In this document: positions 45,821 to 53,194 of the stretch, piece after piece | Numbering within the stretch: the stretch's first letter is position 1 | How the letters are laid out: each line of letters starts with the position of its first letter | Source of the DNA: Microbacterium trichothecenolyticum | GTDB taxonomy: Bacteria; Actinomycetota; Actinomycetes; Actinomycetales; Microbacteriaceae | Direction of reading: 5' to 3' | Assembly (NCBI RefSeq): GCF_000956465.1 | Contig: NZ_JYJA01000026.1 | Location: forward strand, 1 to 64,000 | Length of the DNA stretch: 64,000 nucleotides | Notes under the pieces: model-generated | The model's database searches: none | What the model was told of the DNA's origin: nothing | The model's input: only the letters and a program-made list of their open reading frames with translations | Translations under genes and position numbers: made by a program

Positions 45821-47146
45821 TCAGCTGCGTCCGGGGATCCAGGACGTGCCGGCCAGGGGCACCCCTGCCATCGCTGCCGACTCGACGGTCAGCGCGACCA
45901 GGTCCTCGGGCTCGAGGTTGCGCACGTGCGACTTGCCGCACGCGCGAGCGATCGTCTGCGCCTCGAGCGTGAGCACGCGGAGGTAGTTCGCCAGCCGCCG
46001 GCCGGCCGCGACCGGGTCGAGACGCGACGACAGCTCCGGATCCTGCGTGGAGATGCCGGCGGGATCGCGTCCGTCCTGGAAGTCGTCGTAGAAGCCCGCG
46101 GCCGAGCCGAGCTTCGCGTACTCGTCGGCGTAGCGGGGGTCGTTGTCGCCGAGGGCGATCAGCGCGGCGGTGCCGATGGCGACGGCATCCGCTCCCAGCG
46201 CCAGCGCCTTCGCCACGTCGGCACCCGTGCGGATACCGCCCGACACGATCAGCTGGACGCCGGTGCGGTGCACGCCGAGCTCCTGCAGCGCCTGGACGGC
46301 GGGTCCGATCGCCGCGAGCGTCGGGATGCCGACGTGCTCGATGAACACCTGCTGCGTCGCGGCGGTGCCGCCCTGCATGCCGTCGAGCACGACGACGTCG
46401 GCGCCCGCCTTCACCGCGAGGGCGGTGTCGTAGTAGGGCCGCGAGGCGCCGATCTTGACGTAGATGGGCTTGCGCCAGTCGGTGATCTCGCGGATCTCGG
46501 CGATCTTGATGGTGAGGTCGTCGGGCCCGGTCCAGTCGGGGTGGCGGCTCGCGGAGCGCTGGTCGATCCCGACCGGGAGCGTGCGCATGCCGGCCACCCG
46601 CTCGGTGATCTTCTGGCCGAGCAGCATTCCGCCGCCGCCGGGCTTCGCGCCCTGGCCGAGCACGATCTCGATCGCGTCGGCCTTGCGGAGGTCGTCGGGG
46701 TTCATGCCGTAGCGCGACGGCAGGTACTGGTAGACGAGCGTCTTGGACTGGCCGCGCTCCTCGGGCGTCATGCCGCCGTCGCCGGTGGTCGTCGAGGTGC
46801 CGGCCTCGCTCGCGCCCCGGCCGAGGGCCTCCTTCGCGTTGGCCGAAAGGGCGCCGAAGCTCATGCCGGCGATCGTCACCGGGATGTCGAGGTGGATCGG
46901 CTCGAGCGCGTTGCGGGCGCCGAGGGTCACATCGGTCGCGCACTTCTCGCGGTAGCCCTCGAGGGGGTAGCGGGACATGCTCGCCCCGAGGAACAGCAGG
47001 TCGTCGAAGTGGGGGAGTGCGCGCTTCGCGCCCCACCCGCGGATGTCGTAGATGCCGGTGTCGGCGGCGCGCTGGATGTCGGCGATGGTGGCACGGTCGA
47101 AGGTCGCGGATTCGCGGAGGCCGAGCGCGGCGAGATCTTGGTTCAT
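45821..47146 (-). CDS. FMN-binding glutamate-synthase-like subunit (GlxD/MgsC type)
   Basis: A 441-residue protein equivalent to the FMN/synthase domain of glutamate synthase. ITIAGMSFGALS-like sequence, GDGGMTPEERG, the PGGGGMLLGQKI stretch and the phosphate-site end SGGIRTGADVAKALALGADAVAIG are all present. In the GlxBCD and N-methylglutamate synthase (MgsABC) systems this subunit carries out the amino/methylamine transfer. It follows the GXGXG subunit after 27 bp and a clear GGAG site. No iron-sulfur Cys cluster is obvious beyond CGKSH near the end. Confidence 0.9.
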   Translation of the reverse strand: MNQDLAALGLRESATFDRATIADIQRAADTGIYDIRGWGAKRALPHFDDLLFLGASMSRYPLEGYREKCATDVTLGARNALEPIHLDIPVTIAGMSFGALSANAKEALGRGASEAGTSTTTGDGGMTPEERGQSKTLVYQYLPSRYGMNPDDLRKADAIEIVLGQGAKPGGGGMLLGQKITERVAGMRTLPVGIDQRSASRHPDWTGPDDLTIKIAEIREITDWRKPIYVKIGASRPYYDTALAVKAGADVVVLDGMQGGTAATQQVFIEHVGIPTLAAIGPAVQALQELGVHRTGVQLIVSGGIRTGADVAKALALGADAVAIGTAALIALGDNDPRYADEYAKLGSAAGFYDDFQDGRDPAGISTQDPELSSRLDPVAAGRRLANYLRVLTLEAQTIARACGKSHVRNLEPEDLVALTVESAAMAGVPLAGTSWIPGRS

Positions 47147-47173
47147 GGTGGGTGCTCCAGGTGTGGCGATGGG

Positions 47174-47875
47174 TCAGTACGAGCCGGCGTTGTCGACCTT
47201 GAAGTGGTAGAGGTTTCGCGCCGAGCCGTAGCGGCGGAACTCCTCGGGGCGCTCGCTGCGCCCGGCACGTTCGAGCAGCTCGGCCAGCTCGGCGAGGTGC
47301 TCGGGCCGCACCTGCTTCTCGACGCAGTCGGCGCCGAGGGAGGCGACCTCGCCGCGCACGTAGATGCGCGCCTCGTAGATCGAGTCGCCGAGCGCCTCGC
47401 CGGCGTCGCCGCACACGACGAGTCGGCCGGCCTGCGCCATGAAGGCGGACGCGTGGCCGATGCTGCCTCCCACGACGATGTCGACGCCCTTCATCGAGAT
47501 GCCGCAGCGGGCGCCGGTGTTGCCGTCGACGATCACGAGACCGCCGTGCCCGGTCGCAGCGGTCGACTGCGAGGCATCCCCGGTGACGTGCACGACGCCC
47601 GACATGATGTTCTCGGCGAGTCCGACGCCGGCGCTGCCGTGCACGGTCGCGGTCCCGGTCTGGTGCATGCCGGCGAAGTAGTAGCCGACGTTGCCCTCGA
47701 CGGTCACGTCGATGTCGGCGCTGATGCCGACGGCGATGTTGTGGCTGCCGACCGGGGATTCGACGACCCACGAGGTGCCGTCGGCGGCGTCATGCAGCAG
47801 CTGGTTCAGCTCGCGCACGCTCGAGTCGGCGAGGTCGATCGTGGTCGTGGCGACGGCGGGGGCGATGAGGGTCAT
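47174..47875 (-). CDS. GXGXG-domain glutamate-synthase-like subunit (GlxC/MgsB type)
   Basis: A 233-residue protein made almost entirely of the right-handed beta-helix GXGXG domain found at the C-terminus of glutamate synthase large subunits (GNVGYYFAGMHQTGTATVHGSAG is typical; Gly-rich turns recur about every 19 residues). It has no catalytic residues of its own and acts as a structural subunit linking amidotransferase and synthase parts. ATG 47875 overlaps the amidotransferase gene by 4 bp. Confidence 0.9.
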   Translation of the reverse strand: MTLIAPAVATTTIDLADSSVRELNQLLHDAADGTSWVVESPVGSHNIAVGISADIDVTVEGNVGYYFAGMHQTGTATVHGSAGVGLAENIMSGVVHVTGDASQSTAATGHGGLVIVDGNTGARCGISMKGVDIVVGGSIGHASAFMAQAGRLVVCGDAGEALGDSIYEARIYVRGEVASLGADCVEKQVRPEHLAELAELLERAGRSERPEEFRRYGSARNLYHFKVDNAGSY

Positions 47876-48798
47876 CGGGCTGCTCCTTCCAGGACGGGCG
47901 CGAGCGCCCAGGTGTAGACGACGCCGGGCGACGGCTCGAAGATGCGGGCATCCTCGATGCCCGGCAGGCCCGCGAGGGCGCGGTACTCCGACGCCATCGC
48001 GATCCAGTCGTCGGTCTCGGCGATGATCGCCGGCTTGCAGGCGATGGGGTCGCGGACGACCGCCATGCTGTCGGCGGTGGTGACGACCAGCGTGTAGAAC
48101 CCGTCGAACACGCCCTGCAGTGCCTTGAGAGCGGTCTCGAGGTCGTCGCCCTGGCCCATACGCCAGGCGATGAAGCGGGCCGCGACCTCGGAGTCGTTCT
48201 CGCTGTCGAACTCGACGCCCTCGGCGCGCAGCCGGCGGCGGATCGAGGCGTGGTTGCTGAACGAGCCGTTGTGCACGAGGCAGAGGTCCTCGGCGACGGT
48301 GAACGGGTGCGCGCCCACGGCGGTGACCGCCGACTCTGTGGCCATGCGGGTGTGCGACAGCGCCTGGGTGCCGCTGATCTCGGTGAGCCGGTACACGTCG
48401 GCGAGCTCGACGGGGTGGCCGACGCCCTTCAGCACCGCCACGTTCGAGCCGCGCCCGATGATGCTCTCCCCGGGAAGTGCGGCGCGCACGGCTGCCTCCA
48501 ACACGGATGCCGGGGCCCCGGCATTCACGAGCACGGACTCGGCGTACGCCACCACCGTCGGCTCCGCTCCGTCCGGCAGGCTCGCGCGGAGGTCCGCCGC
48601 GAGGGCGGCGGGGTCGGCATCCGTGATCACGGTGATCGCCGACGATCCTTCGGGAGTCAGCCGATCCGAGCCGTACAGGGCGAGGCCCGCCGAGTCGGGC
48701 CCCCGCTCGACGATCTCGCACAGCATGCCGTGCATGAGGCCGCCGAGCTCGCCGCGCAGCGCGGGGTTGCGAATCTGCAGTGCAGCGATTCCGCACAT
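47872..48798 (-). CDS. Class II glutamine amidotransferase subunit (GlxB/MgsA type)
   Basis: A 308-residue Ntn-type amidotransferase. The mature nucleophile is Cys2 (start MCGIAAL), and RMATESAV, LVHNGSFSNH and DSEVAARF are the glutamine-binding motifs of the class. It would release ammonia (or methylamine from gamma-glutamylmethylamide) and pass it to the FMN subunit. ATG 48798 has AAAGGAA 7 nt upstream. The order synthetase, amidotransferase, GXGXG, FMN subunit is the same as in gmaS-mgsABC gene sets. Confidence 0.9.
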   Translation of the reverse strand: MCGIAALQIRNPALRGELGGLMHGMLCEIVERGPDSAGLALYGSDRLTPEGSSAITVITDADPAALAADLRASLPDGAEPTVVAYAESVLVNAGAPASVLEAAVRAALPGESIIGRGSNVAVLKGVGHPVELADVYRLTEISGTQALSHTRMATESAVTAVGAHPFTVAEDLCLVHNGSFSNHASIRRRLRAEGVEFDSENDSEVAARFIAWRMGQGDDLETALKALQGVFDGFYTLVVTTADSMAVVRDPIACKPAIIAETDDWIAMASEYRALAGLPGIEDARIFEPSPGVVYTWALAPVLEGAAR

Positions 48799-48835
48799 GG
48801 GTGGTTCCTTTCGTTCGTAACGGATGCCGCGGCGC

Positions 48836-50206
48836 TCAGTACGCCGTGAGGTAGCGGTCGAGCTCCCACTCGGTGACGGTGTTGTGCCAGCCGAGGAATT
48901 CGTCCTCCTTGGCGTCGGCGAAGTAGTCGCCGACCCCGTGGCCGCCCTCGTCGATCGCTTCGCGCAGCACGGCGTCGTCGCGGAGCGACTGCACGGCGTG
49001 GAGGAGGGTGCGGGGGAGCACGGCCGAGTTCTCGCGGAACTCGCCCGGTCCGCACGGGTCGCCGGGGTCGGCCGCGCGCTCGATGCCGTCGAGACCGGCG
49101 TGCACCACGGCCGCCAGCGCGAGGTACGGGTTGGCCGAGCCGTCAGCAGCGCGCAGTTCGATGCGGTTCGCATCGGGCACGCGGATGAAGTGCGTGCGGT
49201 CGTTTCCGCCGTAGGTCGCGTGCTTGGGCGACCAGGTCGCGCCCGACGCGCTCGTCGTCGCACCCCGGCGCTTGTAGGAGTTGACGCTCGGCGCGAGGAA
49301 CAGCTGCAGCCCCGGTGCGTGGTCGAGCATGCCCGCGACGAAGGAGTACGCCACTTCCGAGAGCCCGAGGCCGCGCTCGTCCGCCGGGGAGGGGAACACC
49401 GGTGCGTCGTCGTCGTTCCACAGCGACAGGTGGAAGTGCAGTCCGTTGCCGGCGCGGTCGCTGAACGGCTTCGGCATGAACGTCGCGGTCATGCCGCGCT
49501 GCTCGGCGAGCATGCCGATGAGGTAGCGCAGCGTGATGACGCGGTCGGCCGTCACGAGGGCCTCGTCGTATCTGAAGTTCTGCTCGAACTGGCCCGGCGC
49601 GTCTTCATGGTCGTTGGCGTAGTTGCCCCAGCCGAGCGCGTTCATCGCGTCGCTGACGGCAGCGAGGTGGTCGTACATGCGGGTGACGCCGCGGGCGTCG
49701 TAGCAGGAGCGCAGGCCCTCGTCCTTGGAGTCGGCCGCCGTCAGCGTGCCGTCTTCGGAGCGGTCGACGAGGAAGTACTCGACCTCGGCGCCGACCTTGG
49801 CCGACAGGCCCCGCTCGGCCAGTCGTGCGAGCGCACGCTTGAGGATCACCCGCGGCGCGTACGGCCACGGTTCGCCGTCGACGTACGGGTCGCAGTGCAC
49901 GATCGCGAGCCCCTCGCGCACGAACGGGATCGGCGCGTACGAGTCGAGGTCGGGGACCGCGATGAGGTCGGCGTCGTGCGGGCGCTGGCCGATGAGACCC
50001 GCGGCGAAGCCCGCGAAGCCGAGCTCGCCGCCCTCGAGCTCGTCGGCGGCGGAGACGGGGACGAGCTTGGCGCAGGGCTTGCCGTTCAGGTCGACGAACA
50101 CGGCGAGGATGAAGCGGACATCGTCCGCCAGCGCGCGAGCGCGCAGCGACTGCGGTGCGGCGGGGAGGGTGACGACGTCACCCCCGGCGAAGGCGGGAAG
50201 GGTCAT
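48836..50206 (-). CDS. glnT: Type III glutamine synthetase-like ligase (GlnT/GmaS)
   Basis: A 456-residue member of the glutamine synthetase superfamily, of the type III group that contains GlnT and gamma-glutamylmethylamide synthetase (GmaS). Active-site elements are VGAEVEYFLVD, the GQFEQNF motif, NGLHFHLSLW and the nucleotide loop NSYKRRGA; ANRIELRAADGSANPY is the C-terminal signature. It ligates ammonia or a small amine to glutamate with ATP. As first gene of the operon ahead of the GlxBCD/MgsABC-type subunits, amine ligation is as likely as ammonia assimilation. ATG 50206 has GAGGAG 8 nt upstream. Confidence 0.9.
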   Translation of the reverse strand: MTLPAFAGGDVVTLPAAPQSLRARALADDVRFILAVFVDLNGKPCAKLVPVSAADELEGGELGFAGFAAGLIGQRPHDADLIAVPDLDSYAPIPFVREGLAIVHCDPYVDGEPWPYAPRVILKRALARLAERGLSAKVGAEVEYFLVDRSEDGTLTAADSKDEGLRSCYDARGVTRMYDHLAAVSDAMNALGWGNYANDHEDAPGQFEQNFRYDEALVTADRVITLRYLIGMLAEQRGMTATFMPKPFSDRAGNGLHFHLSLWNDDDAPVFPSPADERGLGLSEVAYSFVAGMLDHAPGLQLFLAPSVNSYKRRGATTSASGATWSPKHATYGGNDRTHFIRVPDANRIELRAADGSANPYLALAAVVHAGLDGIERAADPGDPCGPGEFRENSAVLPRTLLHAVQSLRDDAVLREAIDEGGHGVGDYFADAKEDEFLGWHNTVTEWELDRYLTAY

Positions 50207-50243
50207 GGCGGTTCTCCTCGGGTCGAGTTGACTGTTGGTGAAG

Positions 50244-50265
50244 TTTGTTGATTGAGAGTAACAAC
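50244..50265. promoter_or_regulatory. Inverted repeat upstream of the synthetase operon
   Basis: TTTGTT-N10-AACAAC is a near-palindrome 38 bp before the synthetase start, in the position expected for an operator of the operon's cupin-HTH regulator. The match is imperfect and the assignment tentative. Confidence 0.4.
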
Positions 50266-50282
50266 TAGCCCGCGCACTGCAG

Positions 50283-50309
50283 GTGTCATCGATGTTTCCG
50301 GCACGTAAA
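50283..50309 (-). promoter_or_regulatory. Possible GlnR-box-like sequence
   Basis: On the minus strand TTTAC-N6-GAAAC-N6-GACAC matches the actinobacterial GlnR pattern (GTnAC-N6-GaAAC-N6-GTnAC) at most fixed positions. It lies between the divergent synthetase operon and amt, both nitrogen genes. The presence of GlnR in this organism is assumed, not shown. Confidence 0.35.
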
Positions 50310-50474
50310 ACCGGCCTCGCTCGATGTCACGCAAGGTTCATGAGGTAGAAATCGCCGCTGAGTTGCGCGTGGTGAAAATGGGTTGCACGGCAGTGGTCTG
50401 CCGGCAGGCGCAGATCACAGGTGCACCGCAACCCGGCGGTCCCTCCCGCGGCCGCCTGCAGAGAGGCTCGCGTC

Positions 50475-51746
50475 ATGGATCAGGGAAACACCACATTCAT
50501 CCTGCTGTCGGCAGCACTCGTGCTGCTGATGGCGCCCGGTCTGGCCTTCTTCTACGGAGGTCTCGTCAAAGCGAAGAGCGTCATCAGCATGATGATGATG
50601 ACGTTCGGCGCGGCCGGGCTCATCGGCGTCTTGTGGGTGATCTACGGCTACGCGATCGCCTTCCCCGGCTCTGACGGACTCGTCGCGCCGTGGGCGATCG
50701 ACTGGTCGGCAGTCGGGCTCGAGAGCCTCATCGAGGTGCCCGAGGGCGCGGCCTACCCGCCCATGGCGTTCGTCGCCTTCCAGGCGACGTTCGCGATCAT
50801 CACCGTCGCCCTGATCTCCGGAGCGATCGCCGACCGCGCGAAGTTCGGATCATGGATGCTGTTCGCCGGCGTGTGGGCGACGGTCGTGTACTTCCCGGTC
50901 GCCAGCTGGGTGTTCAACTTCGGTCTCGCCGAGGACGGCAGCTTCGCCTACGGCGGCTGGATCACGTATGGACTCCAGGAGGTCTTCGGGGTCGGCGTGA
51001 TCGACTTCGCCGGTGGCACCGCGGTGCACATCAACGCCGGTGCGGCGGCGCTCGCCCTCGCGCTCGTGCTCGGCAAGCGCGTCGGGTTCAAGAAGGGCGT
51101 CCACGTGCCCCACAACCCGCCGTTCGTGCTCCTCGGCGCAGGTCTGCTGTGGTTCGGCTGGTTCGGCTTCAACGGCGGTTCGGAGCTCGCCGCCGACGGC
51201 ACCGCCGCCCTCGTCTACGTCAACACGATCGCCGCGACGGCCGCAGCACTCCTGGCCTGGCTCGTCGTCGAGAAGCTCAAGGACGGCAAGCCGACGTCGG
51301 TCGGCGCCGCGTCGGGCGCCGTCGCGGGTCTCGTCGCGATCACCCCCGCGTGCGCCGCGCTCACGCCGATCTGGGCGATCGTGCTCGGCCTCGTCGCCGG
51401 CGCGCTCTGCGCCCTGGCGATCGAGCTCAAGTACAAGTGGGGCTTCGACGACTCGCTCGACGTGGTGGGCATCCACCTCGTCGGTGGCCTCATCGGCACG
51501 CTATACCTCGGCTTCTTCGCCACCGGCACAGGTCTCTTCATGGGCGGTGACGGCACGCAGCTCATCGTCCAGGCGATCGCCGCGTTCGCGGTGCTGGGCT
51601 ACTCGCTGATCCTCACCCTCGTCATCGGCTTCGCGATCGACAAGACCCTCGGGTTCCGCGTCAAGAGCGAGGACGAGGTCGCCGGCCTCGACCTCGCCGA
51701 GCACGGCGAGACGGGCTACGTGCTGGACGAGAAGCAGCCGGCCTGA
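50475..51746 (+). CDS. amt: Ammonium transporter Amt
   Basis: A 423-residue channel of the Amt/Mep/Rh family with eleven membrane helices. AFFYGGLVKAKSV in the first helices, GSWMLFAGVWATVVYFPVASWVF, DFAGGTAVHINAG and LLWFGWFGFNGGSE are the conserved pore segments, and the twin pore His residues are in VHINAG and GIHLVGG. ATG 50475 has AGAGAGG about 8 nt upstream. No glnK or glnD follows, unlike many actinobacterial amt loci; instead the neighbour is the divergent GlnT/Glx-type amine operon, suggesting joint nitrogen control. Confidence 0.96.
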   Translation: MDQGNTTFILLSAALVLLMAPGLAFFYGGLVKAKSVISMMMMTFGAAGLIGVLWVIYGYAIAFPGSDGLVAPWAIDWSAVGLESLIEVPEGAAYPPMAFVAFQATFAIITVALISGAIADRAKFGSWMLFAGVWATVVYFPVASWVFNFGLAEDGSFAYGGWITYGLQEVFGVGVIDFAGGTAVHINAGAAALALALVLGKRVGFKKGVHVPHNPPFVLLGAGLLWFGWFGFNGGSELAADGTAALVYVNTIAATAAALLAWLVVEKLKDGKPTSVGAASGAVAGLVAITPACAALTPIWAIVLGLVAGALCALAIELKYKWGFDDSLDVVGIHLVGGLIGTLYLGFFATGTGLFMGGDGTQLIVQAIAAFAVLGYSLILTLVIGFAIDKTLGFRVKSEDEVAGLDLAEHGETGYVLDEKQPA

Positions 51747-51789
51747 CGCCGGCGCCGGGGCGCAGCATCCGTCCCCGGCTCGCGGGTAT

Positions 51790-51843
51790 CGCGAGAGGGC
51801 AGGCTCCTGCACGCCACGGCGTGCGGGAACCTGCCCTCTCGCG
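51790..51843 (+). terminator. Terminator after amt
   Basis: A perfect 14-bp outer stem (CGCGAGAGGGCAGG and complement) encloses a second small hairpin TGCACGCC...GCGTGC; it begins 43 bp after the stop. Confidence 0.85.
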
Positions 51844-51901
51844 TGTGCTCGGCGTGGTCGGGCGATCGCGCACGGCGACGTCTGGCCGCCGCTGTCGGGG
51901 G

Positions 51902-51983
51902 GCACAGGATCGGAGTCTTTCGGCGACACGCCGGTGACGGATGGGCCGGGTCGGCGCGTCGCACCGACGCTCCGATTCTGTGC
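51902..51983. repeat. Long imperfect inverted repeat (REP-like)
   Basis: GCACAGGATCGGAG (51902-51915) and CTCCGATTCTGTGC (51970-51983) pair at 13 of 14 positions across 54 bases that are themselves rich in GGCGAC/GTCGCA words. It is the only structure seen in the gene-free interval 51844-52065. Confidence 0.6.
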
Positions 51984-52065
51984 GGCGCGGGGCGGGAGGT
52001 CAGCGGGCCAGGCGGTGGCAGCGGTGGATCACGACGGATGCGCTACGCTCCCGCGGAGGCCGGCC

Positions 52066-53028
52066 TCACGCGGCCGGGGCTGCCGTCGAGCCGCGAACGA
52101 TCAGCTGCGAGTTGAGAACCACCGCCTCCTCCGGCGGGGTGCCGGCCATCGTCTGCAGGAGGAGGTCGACGGCGAGGGCCCCGCTTCTGCCGATCGGCAT
52201 CCGCACCGTGGTCAGTCCCGGCGTCACGGCACCTGCCATCTCGATGTCGTCGATGCCGACGATGCTGATGTCGTCGGGGCACGACCGGCCGAGGTCCGAC
52301 ATGCCTGCTTCGACTCCGAGCGCCACGAGGTCGTTGTACGCGATCACCGCGGTGGCGCCGCTCGCGGCCGCAGGTGCCGCCGCAGCGCGTCCGCCCTGGA
52401 TGGATGCGGCGTGGTGGCTGAGCCGGGTGAGACGGATGCCGAAGCTCTCGCACGCCCGCGCGACCGTGTCCGATCGGCGGCTGTCTGCCCACGAGCCGAG
52501 AGGCCCGGCGGCGTAGGCGATGTGCCGGTGGCCGAGTGCGGCCAGATGTTCCACCGCCTGCCGGGGCCCGTGCTCGGCGTCCATCAGCACGCACGGAGCG
52601 CCCTCGAGCAGCCGGTTGATCACGACGTACGGCGTCTCGCCGACGAGGGCCAGCACGTCTTCGTCGGGCAGGCGCGGGGAGCACAGCAGCATGCCGTCGA
52701 GCTTGCGCGCGCGCTCGATCTGCTCCCGCTCGCGCCGGAGGTCCTCGTCCGCGTCGAAGAGCACGATCCGATGGCGGCCGTGCCAGGCCTGACCCTCGAT
52801 CGCCTTGAGGAGGGTGGCGTACACGGGGTTCGCCACGTCGGGGACGATGACGCCGATCGTGCGCGTGGTCGTCGCGGCCTGCGGAGTCGCGTACCCGAGG
52901 TCGCTCGCGGCGCGGAGCACACGTTCCCGCGTCGCGACCGCGAGGCGGTCGGGCTCCCCGAATGCGCGCGAGGCCGTCGCGACAGAAACCCCCGCGCGCC
53001 GAGCCACGTCGGTCAATGTCGCCGTCAT
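52066..53028 (-). CDS. LacI-family regulator of the sugar-acid operon
   Basis: A 320-residue LacI/GalR repressor: HTH TLTDVARRAGVSVATASRAFG at residues 4-24, hinge RVLRAASDLGY, then a periplasmic-binding-like sensor starting IGVIVPDVANPVYATLL and including SIVGIDDIEMAGAVTPGLTTV. It is divergent from the mannonate/KDG operon at 53191 and separated from it by a promoter holding TTGTACAA. It probably represses that operon and responds to a pathway intermediate such as mannonate, fructuronate or KDG. Confidence 0.93.
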   Translation of the reverse strand: MTATLTDVARRAGVSVATASRAFGEPDRLAVATRERVLRAASDLGYATPQAATTTRTIGVIVPDVANPVYATLLKAIEGQAWHGRHRIVLFDADEDLRREREQIERARKLDGMLLCSPRLPDEDVLALVGETPYVVINRLLEGAPCVLMDAEHGPRQAVEHLAALGHRHIAYAAGPLGSWADSRRSDTVARACESFGIRLTRLSHHAASIQGGRAAAAPAAASGATAVIAYNDLVALGVEAGMSDLGRSCPDDISIVGIDDIEMAGAVTPGLTTVRMPIGRSGALAVDLLLQTMAGTPPEEAVVLNSQLIVRGSTAAPAA

Positions 53029-53094
53029 CCCGCGTTCCGATCTCGAGCCCAGCCAGCGTTCCCATCATGGCTCATGCCGATGTGATGCAACGCC

Positions 53095-53124
53095 TTGACA
53101 AACATTGTACAAACCCTGCACACT
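53095..53124 (+). promoter_or_regulatory. Promoter and operator of the sugar-acid operon
   Basis: TTGACA (53095-53100) and CACACT (53119-53124) are 18 nt apart. The palindrome TTGTACAA (53105-53112) sits in the spacer, a position where a LacI-type regulator would block polymerase. Transcription would begin about 53131. Confidence 0.6.
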
Positions 53125-53131
53125 CTTTTCC

Positions 53132-53194
53132 ATGACGATCACCGAGGATCCCTCGACTCGACGGACGAGCGCACACGCAGGAGCGACGGCATGA
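53132..53194 (+). CDS. Possible 20-codon leader peptide coupled to the operon
   Basis: ATG 53132 opens a 20-codon frame (MTITEDPSTRRTSAHAGATA) whose TGA stop overlaps the ATG of the mannonate oxidoreductase (ATGA). It begins 7 nt after the -10-like CACACT, so it could be a leaderless upstream ORF that feeds ribosomes into the first gene. The peptide has no recognisable function, and the first real gene also has its own AGGAG. Confidence 0.35.
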   Translation: MTITEDPSTRRTSAHAGATA

